DNA of 64,000 nucleotides from Micromonospora haikouensis (GTDB lineage: Bacteria; Actinomycetota; Actinomycetes; Mycobacteriales; Micromonosporaceae), in NCBI RefSeq assembly GCF_900091595.1, contig NZ_FMCW01000013.1, positions 1 to 64,000 of the forward strand, written 5' to 3'. The notes beneath the pieces were generated by a model that saw only the letters and a list, made by a program, of their open reading frames with translations, did not search any database and was not told the origin of the DNA. Position numbers and translations under genes: made by a program. Below, one piece after another: positions 53,601 through 62,407 of this stretch. Numbering within the stretch: position 1 is the first letter of the stretch; every line of letters starts with the position of its first letter.

Positions 53601-54572
53601 ATGATCCGTAGGCACAAGCGAGGGCTCCGGATGTCGGCGTCGGCCGTCCTGGCCGTCGTCGCGGCGACGCTGGGCTGGGCCGGCACGGCGCTGGCGGCGG
53701 ACGTGACGAGCACCCCCGAGCAGGCCCGCCAGGGCGACCCGGTACGGCTGGAGATCGTCGTGCCCGAGGAGCGCCCGGGCACCCGGACCGATCGGGTCGA
53801 GCTGCGGCTGCCGGCGGCGGCGCCCGTGGGCGAGGCGTACCCGATGTCGGTGCCCGGTTGGGCGCCCCGGATCACCACGCGGAAGCTGCCCGAGCCGATC
53901 CCCGGCATCCACGGCACGACGATGGACACGGCCACCGCCTCGGTGGTCTGGACCCGGGCCGAGGGCGCGCCCGCCGGCCCCGCCCGGCTCGCCGTCTCGA
54001 TGGGGCCGCTGCCCCAGGCCGACCGGATGGTGTTCGAGGTGGTGCAGACGTACTCCGACGGCACGGTCGTGCGCTGGGCGGACCCGGCCGGCGGTGCGCG
54101 GCCCGCACCGGTGTTGACCCTGCTGCCGGCGGCGAGCGGCCACGGCGGGGACGGGGCCACCGGCGCGCACGGCGGGGGCCCGTCCGACACGACGGCGGCC
54201 GGCGAGGCTCCCACGCCGGCCGTCGCCCTGTCGGACGGTGACGCCGCGGGCGACCGTGGGTTCACCGATGCCCTGCTGGCGGCGGGGCTGGTCGCGGGGC
54301 TCGGCGGGGGCGCGGCGCTCGGTTGGCTGGCGACCCGATGGCGGCGACGGACCGACCCGGTGGGGGTGACCGCGCCCGAGGGCGACGAGCTGCGCCGGAT
54401 CCTCGACGGCGACCCGACGCCGCCCGGCGGGGACGAGGTCACCGACGCCGCCGAGGCCACGCGCGGAACCGACAAGCCCACGCCCGAAACCGACAAGCCC
54501 ACGCCCGAAACCGCCGGGGCCACGCCCGCAACCGTCGGAGCGCTGGAGGAGCCGCAGCCGGTGGGGCGGTAG
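53601..54572 (+). CDS. YcnI-like (DUF1775) membrane-anchored secreted protein
   Basis: The protein is 323 aa. The signal peptide ends ALA (about residue 32). The YcnI-like beta domain covers about 33-170 (DRVELRLPAAAPVGEAYPMSVPGWAPRITTRKL, VVWTRAEGAPAG). A disordered stretch, one membrane helix (ALLAAGLVAGLGGGAALGWLA) and a cytoplasmic tail with a tandem TDKPTPE repeat follow. Copper-binding YcnI proteins start the mature chain with His; here it starts ADVT, so the N-terminal copper ligand seems absent. The family assignment is by pattern only. Confidence 0.72.
   Translation: MIRRHKRGLRMSASAVLAVVAATLGWAGTALAADVTSTPEQARQGDPVRLEIVVPEERPGTRTDRVELRLPAAAPVGEAYPMSVPGWAPRITTRKLPEPIPGIHGTTMDTATASVVWTRAEGAPAGPARLAVSMGPLPQADRMVFEVVQTYSDGTVVRWADPAGGARPAPVLTLLPAASGHGGDGATGAHGGGPSDTTAAGEAPTPAVALSDGDAAGDRGFTDALLAAGLVAGLGGGAALGWLATRWRRRTDPVGVTAPEGDELRRILDGDPTPPGGDEVTDAAEATRGTDKPTPETDKPTPETAGATPATVGALEEPQPVGR
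54467..54529 (+). repeat. 21-bp tandem repeat in the YcnI-like gene
   Basis: Two exact units of aaccgacaagcccacgcccg-a and a third degenerate one encode the TDKPTPE tail repeats; the frame is kept. Confidence 0.85.
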
Positions 54573-54624
54573 ACCGGCCAGGCAGCGGGTGGCCAGGCGG
54601 CGGGGTGGGGGCGGCGACGGGCGG

Positions 54625-55542
54625 TCAGGCGAGCCAGTCGGGCAGGGGCTCGCGGGCGGCGAGCCAGTCGGCGGGTACGCCGCCCGGCGTGCCGACGCCG
54701 GTGTGGGCGGCCACGACCGCCCCGACGATGGCGGCCGTGGTGTCGACGTCCCCGCCCGCCTCGACGCAGGCCCGGATCGCGGCCGGGTAGTCGTCGAGGT
54801 GCGTCGCCGCCGCCCAGAGCGTGAACGGCACCGTGTCCTGCGCGGTCACCCGGGAGCCGTTGCCGAGCGCGTCCACGGCGACGGCGAGGGGGCGGCCGAA
54901 CAGGCCGGCCGCGCGGCGTACCCCCTGGTGCACCTCGCCGGGGTCGAGGGCCGCGGCCACCGCGGCGAGCAGCCGCGACGGCGGCGGGCGGTCCCCGTCG
55001 AGGCGGGCCCGGGTGGCCAGGGCGGCGGCCACCGCGACCGCGACGGCGCCGGCGATGCCCTCCGGGTGGGCGTGGGTGACCTCGGCGGAGGCCCGGGCCT
55101 GGGCCGCCGCCTGCCGGGTCGAGTCGGCGAACCACGCACCGAGCGGGCCGACCCGCATCGCCGCGCCGTTGCCGCACGAGCCCTGCCCGTCGAACGCGGA
55201 GGCCGCGGCGACGGGCCACGGCGTGCCGGTGCGGATCAGGCGCAGGATGGTCACCGCGCCGGGCCCGTAGCCGCGGTACGGCTCGCAGCGGTGCGCGAAG
55301 GCCAGCGCCAGCCGGTCCCGGTCGATCTCACCGACCTCGGTCAGCTCGGCCACCACGGAGCAGGCCATCTCGGTGTCGTCGGTCCACTGCCACGGCGGCG
55401 GCGGGAACCGGCCGGCGGCGAGGTCGCCGGGCCGCCGGCCCGGCACGAAGAACTGCGAGCCGAGGGCGTCGCCGACGGAGAGGCCGTGCAGGCTGTCCCG
55501 GGCGAGCGCCGCACGGGTGTCCGCGAAGAGCGTGAATGGCAT
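54625..55542 (-). CDS. ADP-ribosylglycohydrolase family protein
   Basis: The protein is 305 aa. Metal-binding motifs: LSVGDALGS at the start, WTDDTEMA, and GGDVDTTAAIVGAVVAA near the end. Members remove ADP-ribose from proteins such as dinitrogenase reductase or from other ADP-ribosylated substrates; the target here is unknown. The ATG (MPFTLFADTRAAL) lacks a strong ribosome site. Divergent from the response regulator with 72 bp between them. Confidence 0.9.
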   Translation of the reverse strand: MPFTLFADTRAALARDSLHGLSVGDALGSQFFVPGRRPGDLAAGRFPPPPWQWTDDTEMACSVVAELTEVGEIDRDRLALAFAHRCEPYRGYGPGAVTILRLIRTGTPWPVAAASAFDGQGSCGNGAAMRVGPLGAWFADSTRQAAAQARASAEVTHAHPEGIAGAVAVAVAAALATRARLDGDRPPPSRLLAAVAAALDPGEVHQGVRRAAGLFGRPLAVAVDALGNGSRVTAQDTVPFTLWAAATHLDDYPAAIRACVEAGGDVDTTAAIVGAVVAAHTGVGTPGGVPADWLAAREPLPDWLA

Positions 55543-55614
55543 GGCCGTACCAGCTTGCCCGGTCGCCGGGTGCGCCGCAACGCGCCCGCTTGCCATCGCG
55601 AGTACGGTGCTGAC

Positions 55615-56304
55615 GTGGCCACGGTGCTCCTGGTCGAAGACGACCACGTCGTACGCGGCGCGATGCTGCGGTCCCTCGCCGACCGTGGGCACGCCGTGCA
55701 CGCCGTGGGCACCGCGCTGGACGCGCTGCGCCGGGTCGCGGCCCAGACCCCCGACCTGGTGGTGCTGGACCTGGGCCTGCCCGACCTCGACGGCTCGGAC
55801 GCCCTGCGGATGCTGCGCGGGATCACCGACGTGCCGATCATCATCGCCACCGCCCGCGACGACGAGCAGTCGGTGGTGCGGCTGCTGCGGGCGGGCGCGG
55901 ACGACTACATGGTCAAGCCGTTCACCGGCGCGCACCTGGACGCCCGCATCACCACCGTGCTGCGCCGGGCGGGCCGGGCCAGCCGGACGGTGCAGCCGGC
56001 CGTGCACACCGTCGGCGGCCTGCGGGTGGACGTCGGGGAGCGCAGCGCCCTGCTCGACGGGGTGCCCCTCGCGCTGACCCGCAAGGAATTCGACCTGTTG
56101 GCGTATCTCGCCGCCCGGCCCGGGCGGGTAGTGTCCCGCCGGGAACTCTTGGAGGAGGTATGGCGGCAGCCGTCGGTCGGCGAGGACCAGACCATCGACG
56201 TTCATCTGTATTGGCTGCGTCGCAAAATGGGCGAGTCCGCGGCGAAGCCGCGCTACCTGCGCACCGTGCGGGGGGTGGGCTTCCGGTTGGTGGCCCCGGA
56301 CTGA
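55615..56304 (+). CDS. OmpR/PhoB-type response regulator
   Basis: The protein is 229 aa. The receiver domain has acidic Glu8/Asp9/Asp10, phosphoacceptor Asp52 (VVLDLGLPD) and Lys in MVKPF. The winged helix includes LTRKEFDLLAYLAARPGRVVSRRELLEEVW. A TACGGT box ends 6 nt before the GTG, suggesting a leaderless transcript. It overlaps the kinase gene, so the two form one system. Confidence 0.93.
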   Translation: MATVLLVEDDHVVRGAMLRSLADRGHAVHAVGTALDALRRVAAQTPDLVVLDLGLPDLDGSDALRMLRGITDVPIIIATARDDEQSVVRLLRAGADDYMVKPFTGAHLDARITTVLRRAGRASRTVQPAVHTVGGLRVDVGERSALLDGVPLALTRKEFDLLAYLAARPGRVVSRRELLEEVWRQPSVGEDQTIDVHLYWLRRKMGESAAKPRYLRTVRGVGFRLVAPD

Positions 56305-57737
56305 GGGGCGCGCTGGCCTGGCTCACGGCCGGCATGTGCACCCTCGTCGCGCTCGCGTTCCTCATCCCCCTCGGCATCAGCCTGGGCGAGCGGACCCGCG
56401 AGGAGGCCATCGCGGACGCCGCCCGGCGCAGCGCGCTGGTCACCGGGGCCCTCGCGGTCAGCACCGAACCGCCCGTCGTCCAACGCGCCGTCGAGGCCAG
56501 CGGCGACGACCCGGCGACCCGGCCCGTGGTGCACGGGCTGGGCGGTGACGACGCGGCCGGCCGGGCCGACGGGGCCGCGCTGGCCCGGGCCGCCGCCGAC
56601 CGGCGTTCCGTGGTCACCGACGTGCCGGGCGGGGTGCTGCGGCTCGACCCGGTGGTGCTGGGCGACTCGGTGGCCGTGGTCGAGGTGTTCGTCCCGGACG
56701 CCACCCTCGACGAGGGCGCCACGGGCCGGTGGCTGCTGCTCGCGGCCGTGGCGCTGGCGCTGGTGGGCGCCGCCGTGCTGGTGGTCGACCGGGTCGCGGC
56801 CCGCACGGTCGACTCGACCCGGGGGCTCGTGCAGGCGGCCCTCGCCGTCGGCGACGGCGACCTGGGGGTACGCGTCGAGCCGACCGGCCCGCGCGAGCTG
56901 GCCGAGGCCGGGTACGCGTTCAACCGGATGGCCGACCGGCTGGTGGCGGCCCGCACCGACGAGCGGGAACTGGTGGCCGACCTGTCGCACCGGCTGCGTA
57001 CCCCGCTGACGGTGCTGCGGCTCGACGCCGACGGGCTGGACTCCGACGACACCAGCGTCGGCTCGTTCACCGAGGCGGAGTTGGACCGCCGGCGCGCGAT
57101 CCGGCGGATCCGGCAGGCGATCGTCACCCTGGAAGGCGAGATCGACGTGCTGATCAACACGACCCGTAAGGCGGTCGCGCACGAGGCCGGGCCGGCGATG
57201 TGCGACGTCAGCGAGGTCGTCCGGGACCGGATGGTGTTCTGGTCGGCCCTCGCCGGTGACCAGAACCGGCCGCACCGGGTCAGCGGCGCGCAGCTGCGCA
57301 TCCCGGCGCCGGTGCCGCGCGCCGAGCTGGCCGCCGCGCTCGACGCGGTGATCGGCAACGTGTTCCGCTACACCCCGCAGGGCACCGCGTTCGAGGTGGC
57401 GGTCTCCCGCCGGGACGGGTATGTCGCGATCCGCATCGACGACGCCGGCCCCGGCATCGCCAACCCGGACCGGGCGCTCGCCCGGGGCGCCAGCGACCAG
57501 GGCTCCACCGGCCTGGGCCTGGACATCGCCAAGCGGGTGGCGTTGCAGGCCAACGGGTCGGTGAGCATCGACCGGGCCCGGCTCGGCGGGGCCAGCGTGG
57601 TGATGCTGCTGGCCGACCCGGAGGCCGTCCCGCGGCAGGTCAACCGGTTCGGCCTGGTCGGGCGGATGGCCCGCGACGCGCGGGAGCCGAAGGCCGAGGG
57701 CCGCCGCTGGACCCGCCGACGCCCGTCGGACGGCTGA
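56301..57737 (+). CDS. Sensor histidine kinase
   Basis: The protein is about 478 aa. Two membrane helices (about 5-26 and 145-165) bracket an extracytoplasmic sensor region, then HAMP, the H-box (DLSHRLRTPLT), N-box (VIGNVFRYTPQG), and G boxes (DDAGPGI, GLGLDIAK). The H-box has HRLRTP instead of the common HELRTP, as in many actinobacterial kinases. There is no ATG or GTG near the start of the first helix; a CTG at 56301 overlapping the regulator stop gives a full helix, while the first ATG (56334) trims it. The start is uncertain. Confidence 0.9.
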   Translation: MRGALAWLTAGMCTLVALAFLIPLGISLGERTREEAIADAARRSALVTGALAVSTEPPVVQRAVEASGDDPATRPVVHGLGGDDAAGRADGAALARAAADRRSVVTDVPGGVLRLDPVVLGDSVAVVEVFVPDATLDEGATGRWLLLAAVALALVGAAVLVVDRVAARTVDSTRGLVQAALAVGDGDLGVRVEPTGPRELAEAGYAFNRMADRLVAARTDERELVADLSHRLRTPLTVLRLDADGLDSDDTSVGSFTEAELDRRRAIRRIRQAIVTLEGEIDVLINTTRKAVAHEAGPAMCDVSEVVRDRMVFWSALAGDQNRPHRVSGAQLRIPAPVPRAELAAALDAVIGNVFRYTPQGTAFEVAVSRRDGYVAIRIDDAGPGIANPDRALARGASDQGSTGLGLDIAKRVALQANGSVSIDRARLGGASVVMLLADPEAVPRQVNRFGLVGRMARDAREPKAEGRRWTRRRPSDG

Positions 57738-57985
57738 CCACCCCGGCTGCGCTGCGGCTGGCCAGCCGCCGGCCCGGGGCGCGGCCGGTTGTGCGCAGAC
57801 GCAAGTCTTCCTTAGATCCGGATTAACCACGGCGGCACGCCGGGCGCGCGGTGGCAGGATCGGGGGCGAACCCATCAGTTCCACCGGCCATTCCGGGATC
57901 TCCTCCGGTCGGTGGAGCCGTGCGCGCGGCGGGAGTGCGGTCCCCCCACAACCTCCTCCCGCCGCGCGCCAGCCCGGATCCGGGA

Positions 57986-58019
57986 GCTTGTCGGCCCGCG
58001 CTCCGGCGGGCCGACAAGC
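57986..58019. terminator. Bidirectional terminator hairpin
   Basis: A 14-bp perfect stem (GCTTGTCGGCCCGC) with a 6-nt loop lies between the convergent kinase and adenosine deaminase genes. The 248 bases before it hold no gene. Confidence 0.75.
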
Positions 58020-58025
58020 CCCCGG

Positions 58026-59051
58026 TCAGCCGGCCGACGCGGCCAGGTAGCCGTCGATCTCGCCGGCCAGCCGCGCCTTCTCCCCCGGCGACAGGAACGA
58101 CGCGGTCACCGCGTCGGTGGCCAGCGCCGCCAGCCCCTGCGGGCCGAGGCCGAGCAGCCGGGCCGCCACCGCGTACTCGTCGTTGAGGGTGGTGCCGAAC
58201 ATCGGCGGGTCGTCGGAGTTGATGGTGACCAGCACACCGGCCTCGACCAGCCGGGGCAGCGGGTGGACGTCGAGCGAGGCGACAGCCCGGGTGCGCACGT
58301 TGGAGGTGGGGCAGACCTCCAGGGCGATGCGGTGCTGCGCCAGGTGGGCCAGCAGCTCGGGATCGTCGGCGGCGGAGATGCCGTGGCCGATGCGTTCCGC
58401 GCCGAGGTCGCGCAGCGCGTCCCAGACGGTCTGCGGGCCGGTGGTCTCGCCCGCGTGCGGGACCGAGCGAAGCCCGGCCGCCCGCGCCTGGTCGAAGTAC
58501 GGCGTGAACTGGGGCCGGGGCACGCCGATCTCGGGGCCGCCCAGGCCGAAGCTGATCAGGCCGGCGGGCTGCTCGTCGAGGCAGATCCGCAGGGTCTCCT
58601 CGGCGGCCGGCAGCCCCGCCTCGCCGGGGATGTCGAAGCACCAGCGCAGGGCGATGCCGAAGTCGGCCTCGGCCCGCTTGCGGGCGTCCTCGATGGCCTC
58701 GCAGAACGCCGGGGCGGGGATGCCCCGGCGCACGTGCGAGTAGGGCGTCACGGTCAGCTCGGCGTACCGGACCTGCTGGCGGGCCAGCTCGCGGGCCACC
58801 TCGTGGGTGAGGATCCAGACGTCCTCGGGGTCGCGGACCAGGTCCACCACGCTGAGGTAGACCTCGATGAAGTGGGCGAAGTCGCGGAAGGCGAAGTAGT
58901 CGGCGAGGGCGTCCGGGTCCGCCGGCACCGGGCTGGCCCCCTCGTGGCGGGCGGCCAGCTCGGCCACGATGCGCGGCGACGCGGAGCCGACGTGGTGCAC
59001 GTGCAGCTCCACCTTGGGCAGGCCGGCGATGAAGGCGGACAGGTCGGTCAC
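58026..59051 (-). CDS. Adenosine deaminase family protein
   Basis: The protein is 341 aa. Zinc and catalytic motifs: VELHVHHVG (HxH), [10 protein letters not shown] (His, Glu), RIGHGISA (His) and [10 protein letters not shown] (Asp pair). It deaminates adenosine or a related purine (some family members act on aminodeoxyfutalosine in menaquinone synthesis), so the substrate is not fixed. The GTG start has GAGGAG 5 nt upstream and overlaps the methyltransferase stop by 4 bp. Confidence 0.92.
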   Translation of the reverse strand: MTDLSAFIAGLPKVELHVHHVGSASPRIVAELAARHEGASPVPADPDALADYFAFRDFAHFIEVYLSVVDLVRDPEDVWILTHEVARELARQQVRYAELTVTPYSHVRRGIPAPAFCEAIEDARKRAEADFGIALRWCFDIPGEAGLPAAEETLRICLDEQPAGLISFGLGGPEIGVPRPQFTPYFDQARAAGLRSVPHAGETTGPQTVWDALRDLGAERIGHGISAADDPELLAHLAQHRIALEVCPTSNVRTRAVASLDVHPLPRLVEAGVLVTINSDDPPMFGTTLNDEYAVAARLLGLGPQGLAALATDAVTASFLSPGEKARLAGEIDGYLAASAG

Positions 59052-59749
59052 GGGCTCTCCTCGGGAGGGTGCGGCGGGCGGGCACCGGTGCGGGCGACGA
59101 CGAACACGCGGCGGAACGGGAAGCACACCCGCCCCTGCCGGACCGGGTACGCCGCCGCGAGGCGGGCGGCGAGCTGGGCGCGGAAGTCGGCCCACCGGGC
59201 GTCGTCCAGGGCCGCCCGGACGGGGCGCAGGGCGGTGCCCTCCATCCAGGTCAGCACCGGGTGGTCGGCGTCGGCGGGGGCCGGCAGCAGGTGCACGTAC
59301 GTACTCTCCCAGGCGTCGACCGCGCAGCCGGCCCGGGTCAGCAGCGTGGCGTAGCCGACCGCGTCGTCGACCGGATCCTCGCGCAGCGCCGGGGCGAGCG
59401 CGGCGGCCCACCGGGTCAGCAGCTCCCGGTGGCCGGGCACCCACTGCAGCAGCGCGTTGCTGACCACCACGTCGACGTCGGGGGCGGGCCGCCAGTCGCG
59501 CACGTCGCCGACCGCGAAGTCCACCGGCGCGTCCAGCGCGACGGCCCGGTCGATCATCTCCGCCGAGGCGTCGAGGCCGGCGACGCGGGCGTGCGGCCAG
59601 CGGGCCGCCAGGCTGGCGGTCAGCGTCCCGGGCCCGCAGCCGAGGTCCACCACGGCCCTCGGCCGCTCGGCCGGGACCCGCGCGAGCAGGTCGTGGAAGG
59701 GCCGGCCCCGCTCGTCGCGGTAGCGCAGGTACGTCGCCGGATCCCACAT
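59048..59749 (-). CDS. Trans-aconitate methyltransferase-like, with internal deletion
   Basis: The protein is 233 aa. [22 protein letters not shown] and [20 protein letters not shown] (SAM motif I), GDVRDW and [20 protein letters not shown] match trans-aconitate 2-methyltransferases. After LAPAL the chain jumps to [19 protein letters not shown]. The expected GGWLAFQVPGNFDAPSH stretch, roughly 30-40 residues including strand 5, is missing in frame. The rest continues normally (YVHLLP, then [12 protein letters not shown]). It may be inactive or altered. Confidence 0.85.
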   Translation of the reverse strand: MWDPATYLRYRDERGRPFHDLLARVPAERPRAVVDLGCGPGTLTASLAARWPHARVAGLDASAEMIDRAVALDAPVDFAVGDVRDWRPAPDVDVVVSNALLQWVPGHRELLTRWAAALAPALREDPVDDAVGYATLLTRAGCAVDAWESTYVHLLPAPADADHPVLTWMEGTALRPVRAALDDARWADFRAQLAARLAAAYPVRQGRVCFPFRRVFVVARTGARPPHPPEESP

Positions 59750-59819
59750 CGCGCCTCCAAACCGTACGTCCGTCTTGTTTCAAGGTACGGCCCGCCGCAC
59801 GGCCGGACAAGCCGATCAC

Positions 59820-59831
59820 TAGGCTCGGGGC
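59820..59831 (+). promoter_or_regulatory. -10 box for a leaderless aldo/keto reductase mRNA
   Basis: TAGGCT ends 6 nt before the ATG, the usual spacing of leaderless transcripts in this group; no ribosome site is present. Confidence 0.5.
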
Positions 59832-60815
59832 ATGGAGCAGCGCACCTTTACCCGGCTCGGACGGCACGTCGGCGTGGTCGGGCTCGGCGCCTGGCAGCTC
59901 GGCGCGGACTGGGGACGGGTCGACGAGGCCGACGCGATGGCCGTCCTGGCCGCCGCCGTGGACTCGGGCGTCACGTTCGTCGACACCGCCGACGTCTACG
60001 GCGACGGGCGCAGCGAGCAGTTCATCGGGCGGTTCCTGCGGTCCCGCCCCGACGCGGGGCTGACCGTGGCGACGAAGATGGGCCGCCGGGTCGAGCAGCG
60101 GCCGGAGGCGTACACGGCGGAGAACTTCCGGGCCTGGACCGACCGGTCCCGGGCCAACCTCGGCGTGGACACCCTCGACCTGGTCCAGCTGCACTGCCCG
60201 CCCACCGCCGTGTTCTCCGACGACCGGGTCTTCGACGCCCTCGACGCCCTCGTCGCCGACGGGCGCATCGCCGCGTACGGGGTCAGCGTGGAGACCTGCG
60301 ACCAGGCGCTCACCGCGATCGCCCGGCCCGGCGTGGCCAGCGTCCAGATCATCCTGAACGCGCTGCGCCTCAAGCCCCTCGACCGGGTGCTGCCGGCCGC
60401 CTCGGCCGCCGGGGTCGGCATCATCGCGCGGGTGCCGCTGGCCAGCGGCCTGCTCTCCGGCCGGTACGACGAGCACACCACCTTCGCCCCCGACGACCAC
60501 CGCACCTACAACCGCCACGGCGAGTCGTTCGACGTCGGGGAGACGTTCTCCGGGGTGGACTTCGGCACCGGGCTGGCCGCCGTGCGCCGGCTCGCCCCGC
60601 TGGTCGGCACGGGCCGCACCATGGCCCAGTTCGCGCTGCGCTGGGTGCTCGACCAACCCGGCGTCACGGTGGTCATCCCCGGTGCCCGCGACGCCGAGCA
60701 GGCCCGGCGCAACGCCGCCACGGCCGGCCTCGCGCCGCTGACGCCCGACGAGCTGGCCGCCGTGCGGGACACCTACGACGAGCTGATCCGGCCGCAGGTG
60801 CACGACCGGTGGTGA
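59832..60815 (+). CDS. Aldo/keto reductase
   Basis: The protein is 327 aa. FVDTADVYGDGRSEQFIGRFL (Asp, Tyr), TVATKMGRR (Lys), LDLVQLHCPP (His) supply the tetrad; TVVIPGARDAEQARRN binds NADPH. Only distantly similar to the reductase at 48655. Substrate unknown. Confidence 0.9.
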   Translation: MEQRTFTRLGRHVGVVGLGAWQLGADWGRVDEADAMAVLAAAVDSGVTFVDTADVYGDGRSEQFIGRFLRSRPDAGLTVATKMGRRVEQRPEAYTAENFRAWTDRSRANLGVDTLDLVQLHCPPTAVFSDDRVFDALDALVADGRIAAYGVSVETCDQALTAIARPGVASVQIILNALRLKPLDRVLPAASAAGVGIIARVPLASGLLSGRYDEHTTFAPDDHRTYNRHGESFDVGETFSGVDFGTGLAAVRRLAPLVGTGRTMAQFALRWVLDQPGVTVVIPGARDAEQARRNAATAGLAPLTPDELAAVRDTYDELIRPQVHDRW

Positions 60816-60923
60816 CCCGCCCGGCGGCGGTGCTCGCGAACCGCGGTGACGACGCGGATGCTGGAACGACGCGCATGCTGGACCGGGCCGGCGGGCCCGG
60901 CCGGTGAGCGGAGGGGGGACGCG

Positions 60924-61121
60924 ATGAAGGGGTGGCTCCGGCTCACCCTCGGCCTGCTCGCGATGGTCGTCGGCGCCGTCTGGACGGTGCAGGGCCTCGG
61001 CTACGTCGGCGGGAGCATGATGACCGACCAGCGGATCTGGGCACTGCTCGGCCCGGTGCTGGTCCTGATCGGACTCGCGGCCCTCTGGTACGGCCTGCGC
61101 GCCCGACGCCGCCGCCCCTGA
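60924..61121 (+). CDS. Small two-helix membrane protein
   Basis: The protein is 65 aa. Two hydrophobic helices (LTLGLLAMVVGAVWTVQGLGY; LLGPVLVLIGLAALWYGL) and a positive tail (RARRRRP). Similar small proteins are common in actinomycetes without a known role. GGAGGGGGG precedes the ATG. Confidence 0.72.
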   Translation: MKGWLRLTLGLLAMVVGAVWTVQGLGYVGGSMMTDQRIWALLGPVLVLIGLAALWYGLRARRRRP

Positions 61122-61196
61122 CCGCCGGCCCACGGTGGTGGGGAGGCGGGTCGCGACCCGGTCCCGGCGGGATCGCCCCGGGGTGGGGCGGGCACG

Positions 61197-61232
61197 TGAA
61201 AAGCCCCGCATCCCGAACGGGACACGGGGCTT
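61197..61232 (-). terminator. Intrinsic terminator of the cold-shock gene
   Basis: On the minus strand AAGCCCCG pairs with CGGGGCTT around an inner TCCCG/CGGGA stem, followed by TTTT. It is the clearest rho-independent terminator in the window. Confidence 0.85.
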
Positions 61233-61284
61233 GACTTGATCCGGGTCGGATCATCCCCTCGGCCGGCGGGCCGGCCACGGCTGC

Positions 61285-61488
61285 TCAGATCGGGCGGACC
61301 TGCTCAGCCTGCGGGCCCTTCTGACCCTGGGCGATCTCGAACTCCACCCGCTGGTTCTCCTCCAGCGTGCGGTAGCCGCTGGTCTGGATGGCCGAGAAGT
61401 GGACGAACACGTCAGCACCCCCGCCGTCGACGGTGATGAAGCCGAAGCCCTTGTCTGCGTTGAACCACTTCACGGTTCCCTGCGCCAT
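61285..61488 (-). CDS. Cold-shock protein (CspA family)
   Basis: The protein is 67 aa. RNP1 KGFGFI and RNP2 VFVHF are exact; it starts [14 protein letters not shown] and ends EQVRPI. It binds single-stranded RNA and DNA. A strong AAGGAG site precedes the ATG. Its long upstream region (61489-61781) has no gene and likely includes a structured leader. Confidence 0.97.
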   Translation of the reverse strand: MAQGTVKWFNADKGFGFITVDGGGADVFVHFSAIQTSGYRTLEENQRVEFEIAQGQKGPQAEQVRPI

Positions 61489-61781
61489 GTGTATCTCCTT
61501 CTAAAACTGGCGGCCGAGCACGCCGTGCGGCCGATTGGCCGTTTTCGAGCAGCGGCGCCTGAGGCGGCCCCCTGTGCAGGAGACTTCTCTCAACCCACGC
61601 TGTCTCGCAACAGCGTGGAACAGCAAACCACGTAGCGAAAACTCTGCACAGCCTACCGGACGAAATTCTTCGACATGTGACCTGAAGGACGCCCGAATTC
61701 CGACCTCCCGGGCCCTTCCCGCACGCACGAAGGCCCCCTTCCCGGTCACCCGGGAAGGGGGCCCACGCCTGTCCTGGCTGG
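61489..61781. other. Non-coding leader/terminator region
   Basis: No gene seen. The half nearest the cold-shock gene is probably its 5' leader. At 61732-61763 a 14-bp stem (GGCCCCCTTCCCGG) with loop TCAC-like spacing acts as a likely terminator for the leftward operon ending at 61782. Confidence 0.55.
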
Positions 61782-62054
61782 TCAGTCGGGCCAGCGGCCG
61801 GTCAGCCGGCGTACGCCCACCGCGCCGCCCCGGTCGACGGCCGCGCGGACCACCGAGAAGATCGCGCCCTGGAGGGCGGCGGCGGCGAGGATCTCGCCCC
61901 AGCCGCGGTCCTCGTCGGTCGCGCTCGGGGCCTCGCCGTCGCCGGCCGTCACCTTCCAGACCTGCCGGAAGATCACGCCCGCGACCGCACCGGCGGCCAA
62001 CCCCATCAACACCCCGACAGGCTTGTACGCGGCCCTGCCGATGCCCTTGCTCAC
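61782..62054 (-). CDS. DUF4235 membrane protein
   Basis: The protein is 90 aa. GIGRAAYKPVGVLMGLAAGAVAGVIFRQVWKVT is the conserved N-terminal helix and GWGEILAAAALQGAIFSVVRAAVDRGGA the second. GTG start overlaps the DUF3618 stop by 4 bp. Last gene of a three-gene envelope operon. Confidence 0.88.
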   Translation of the reverse strand: MSKGIGRAAYKPVGVLMGLAAGAVAGVIFRQVWKVTAGDGEAPSATDEDRGWGEILAAAALQGAIFSVVRAAVDRGGAVGVRRLTGRWPD

Positions 62055-62407
62055 CTGCGCCTCCCCCGGACGATCAACAGCACGATCATGGTAGCCACCG
62101 CGCCGGCGGCGACCGCCGCCCACGGCACCGGGCTGCGGCCCAGCTCCGCACCGGAGGCGGCCCGCTCCCGGGCGGCCTCGGCGCCCTGGGCGGCCTGCCC
62201 GCGCACCCGGGCCACGGTCTGCGCGGCCTGCTCCCGCATCCGCTCTCTGGCCTGCTCGGCGGAGGAGCGCAGCCGGGCCTTCACGTCGGCCTTCGCGGCC
62301 AGCGCCTCCATCGTCTCGCCGAGCTCCACCCGGGTACGCCGGATCTCCTCGCGCAGCGCCTCGGTGTCTCCCGTGCCGTTGGTGCCGTTGCTCGCGCCGC
62401 CCGTCAT
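62051..62407 (-). CDS. DUF3618 protein
   Basis: The protein is 118 aa. EALREEIRRTRVELGETMEALAAKADVKAR is the family signature, followed by a long charged helix (EQARERMREQAAQTVARVRGQA) and one C-terminal membrane helix with a RGRRR tail. Probably forms a membrane-tethered coiled coil with the neighbouring gene products. Confidence 0.9.
   Translation of the reverse strand: MTGGASNGTNGTGDTEALREEIRRTRVELGETMEALAAKADVKARLRSSAEQARERMREQAAQTVARVRGQAAQGAEAARERAASGAELGRSPVPWAAVAAGAVATMIVLLIVRGRRR

Noticed and set aside
58026-61211. 1061-aa leftward frame extending upstream of adenosine deaminase
   Set aside because: Only the last 341 codons look like protein; the rest is antisense to the reductase at 59832. 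The true start is GTG at 59051.
61732-61763. GGCCCCCTT hairpin as a fourth copy of the dispersed repeat
   Set aside because: It lacks the ACCGAATGCGTTAA core and has a different stem; it is better read as a terminator.
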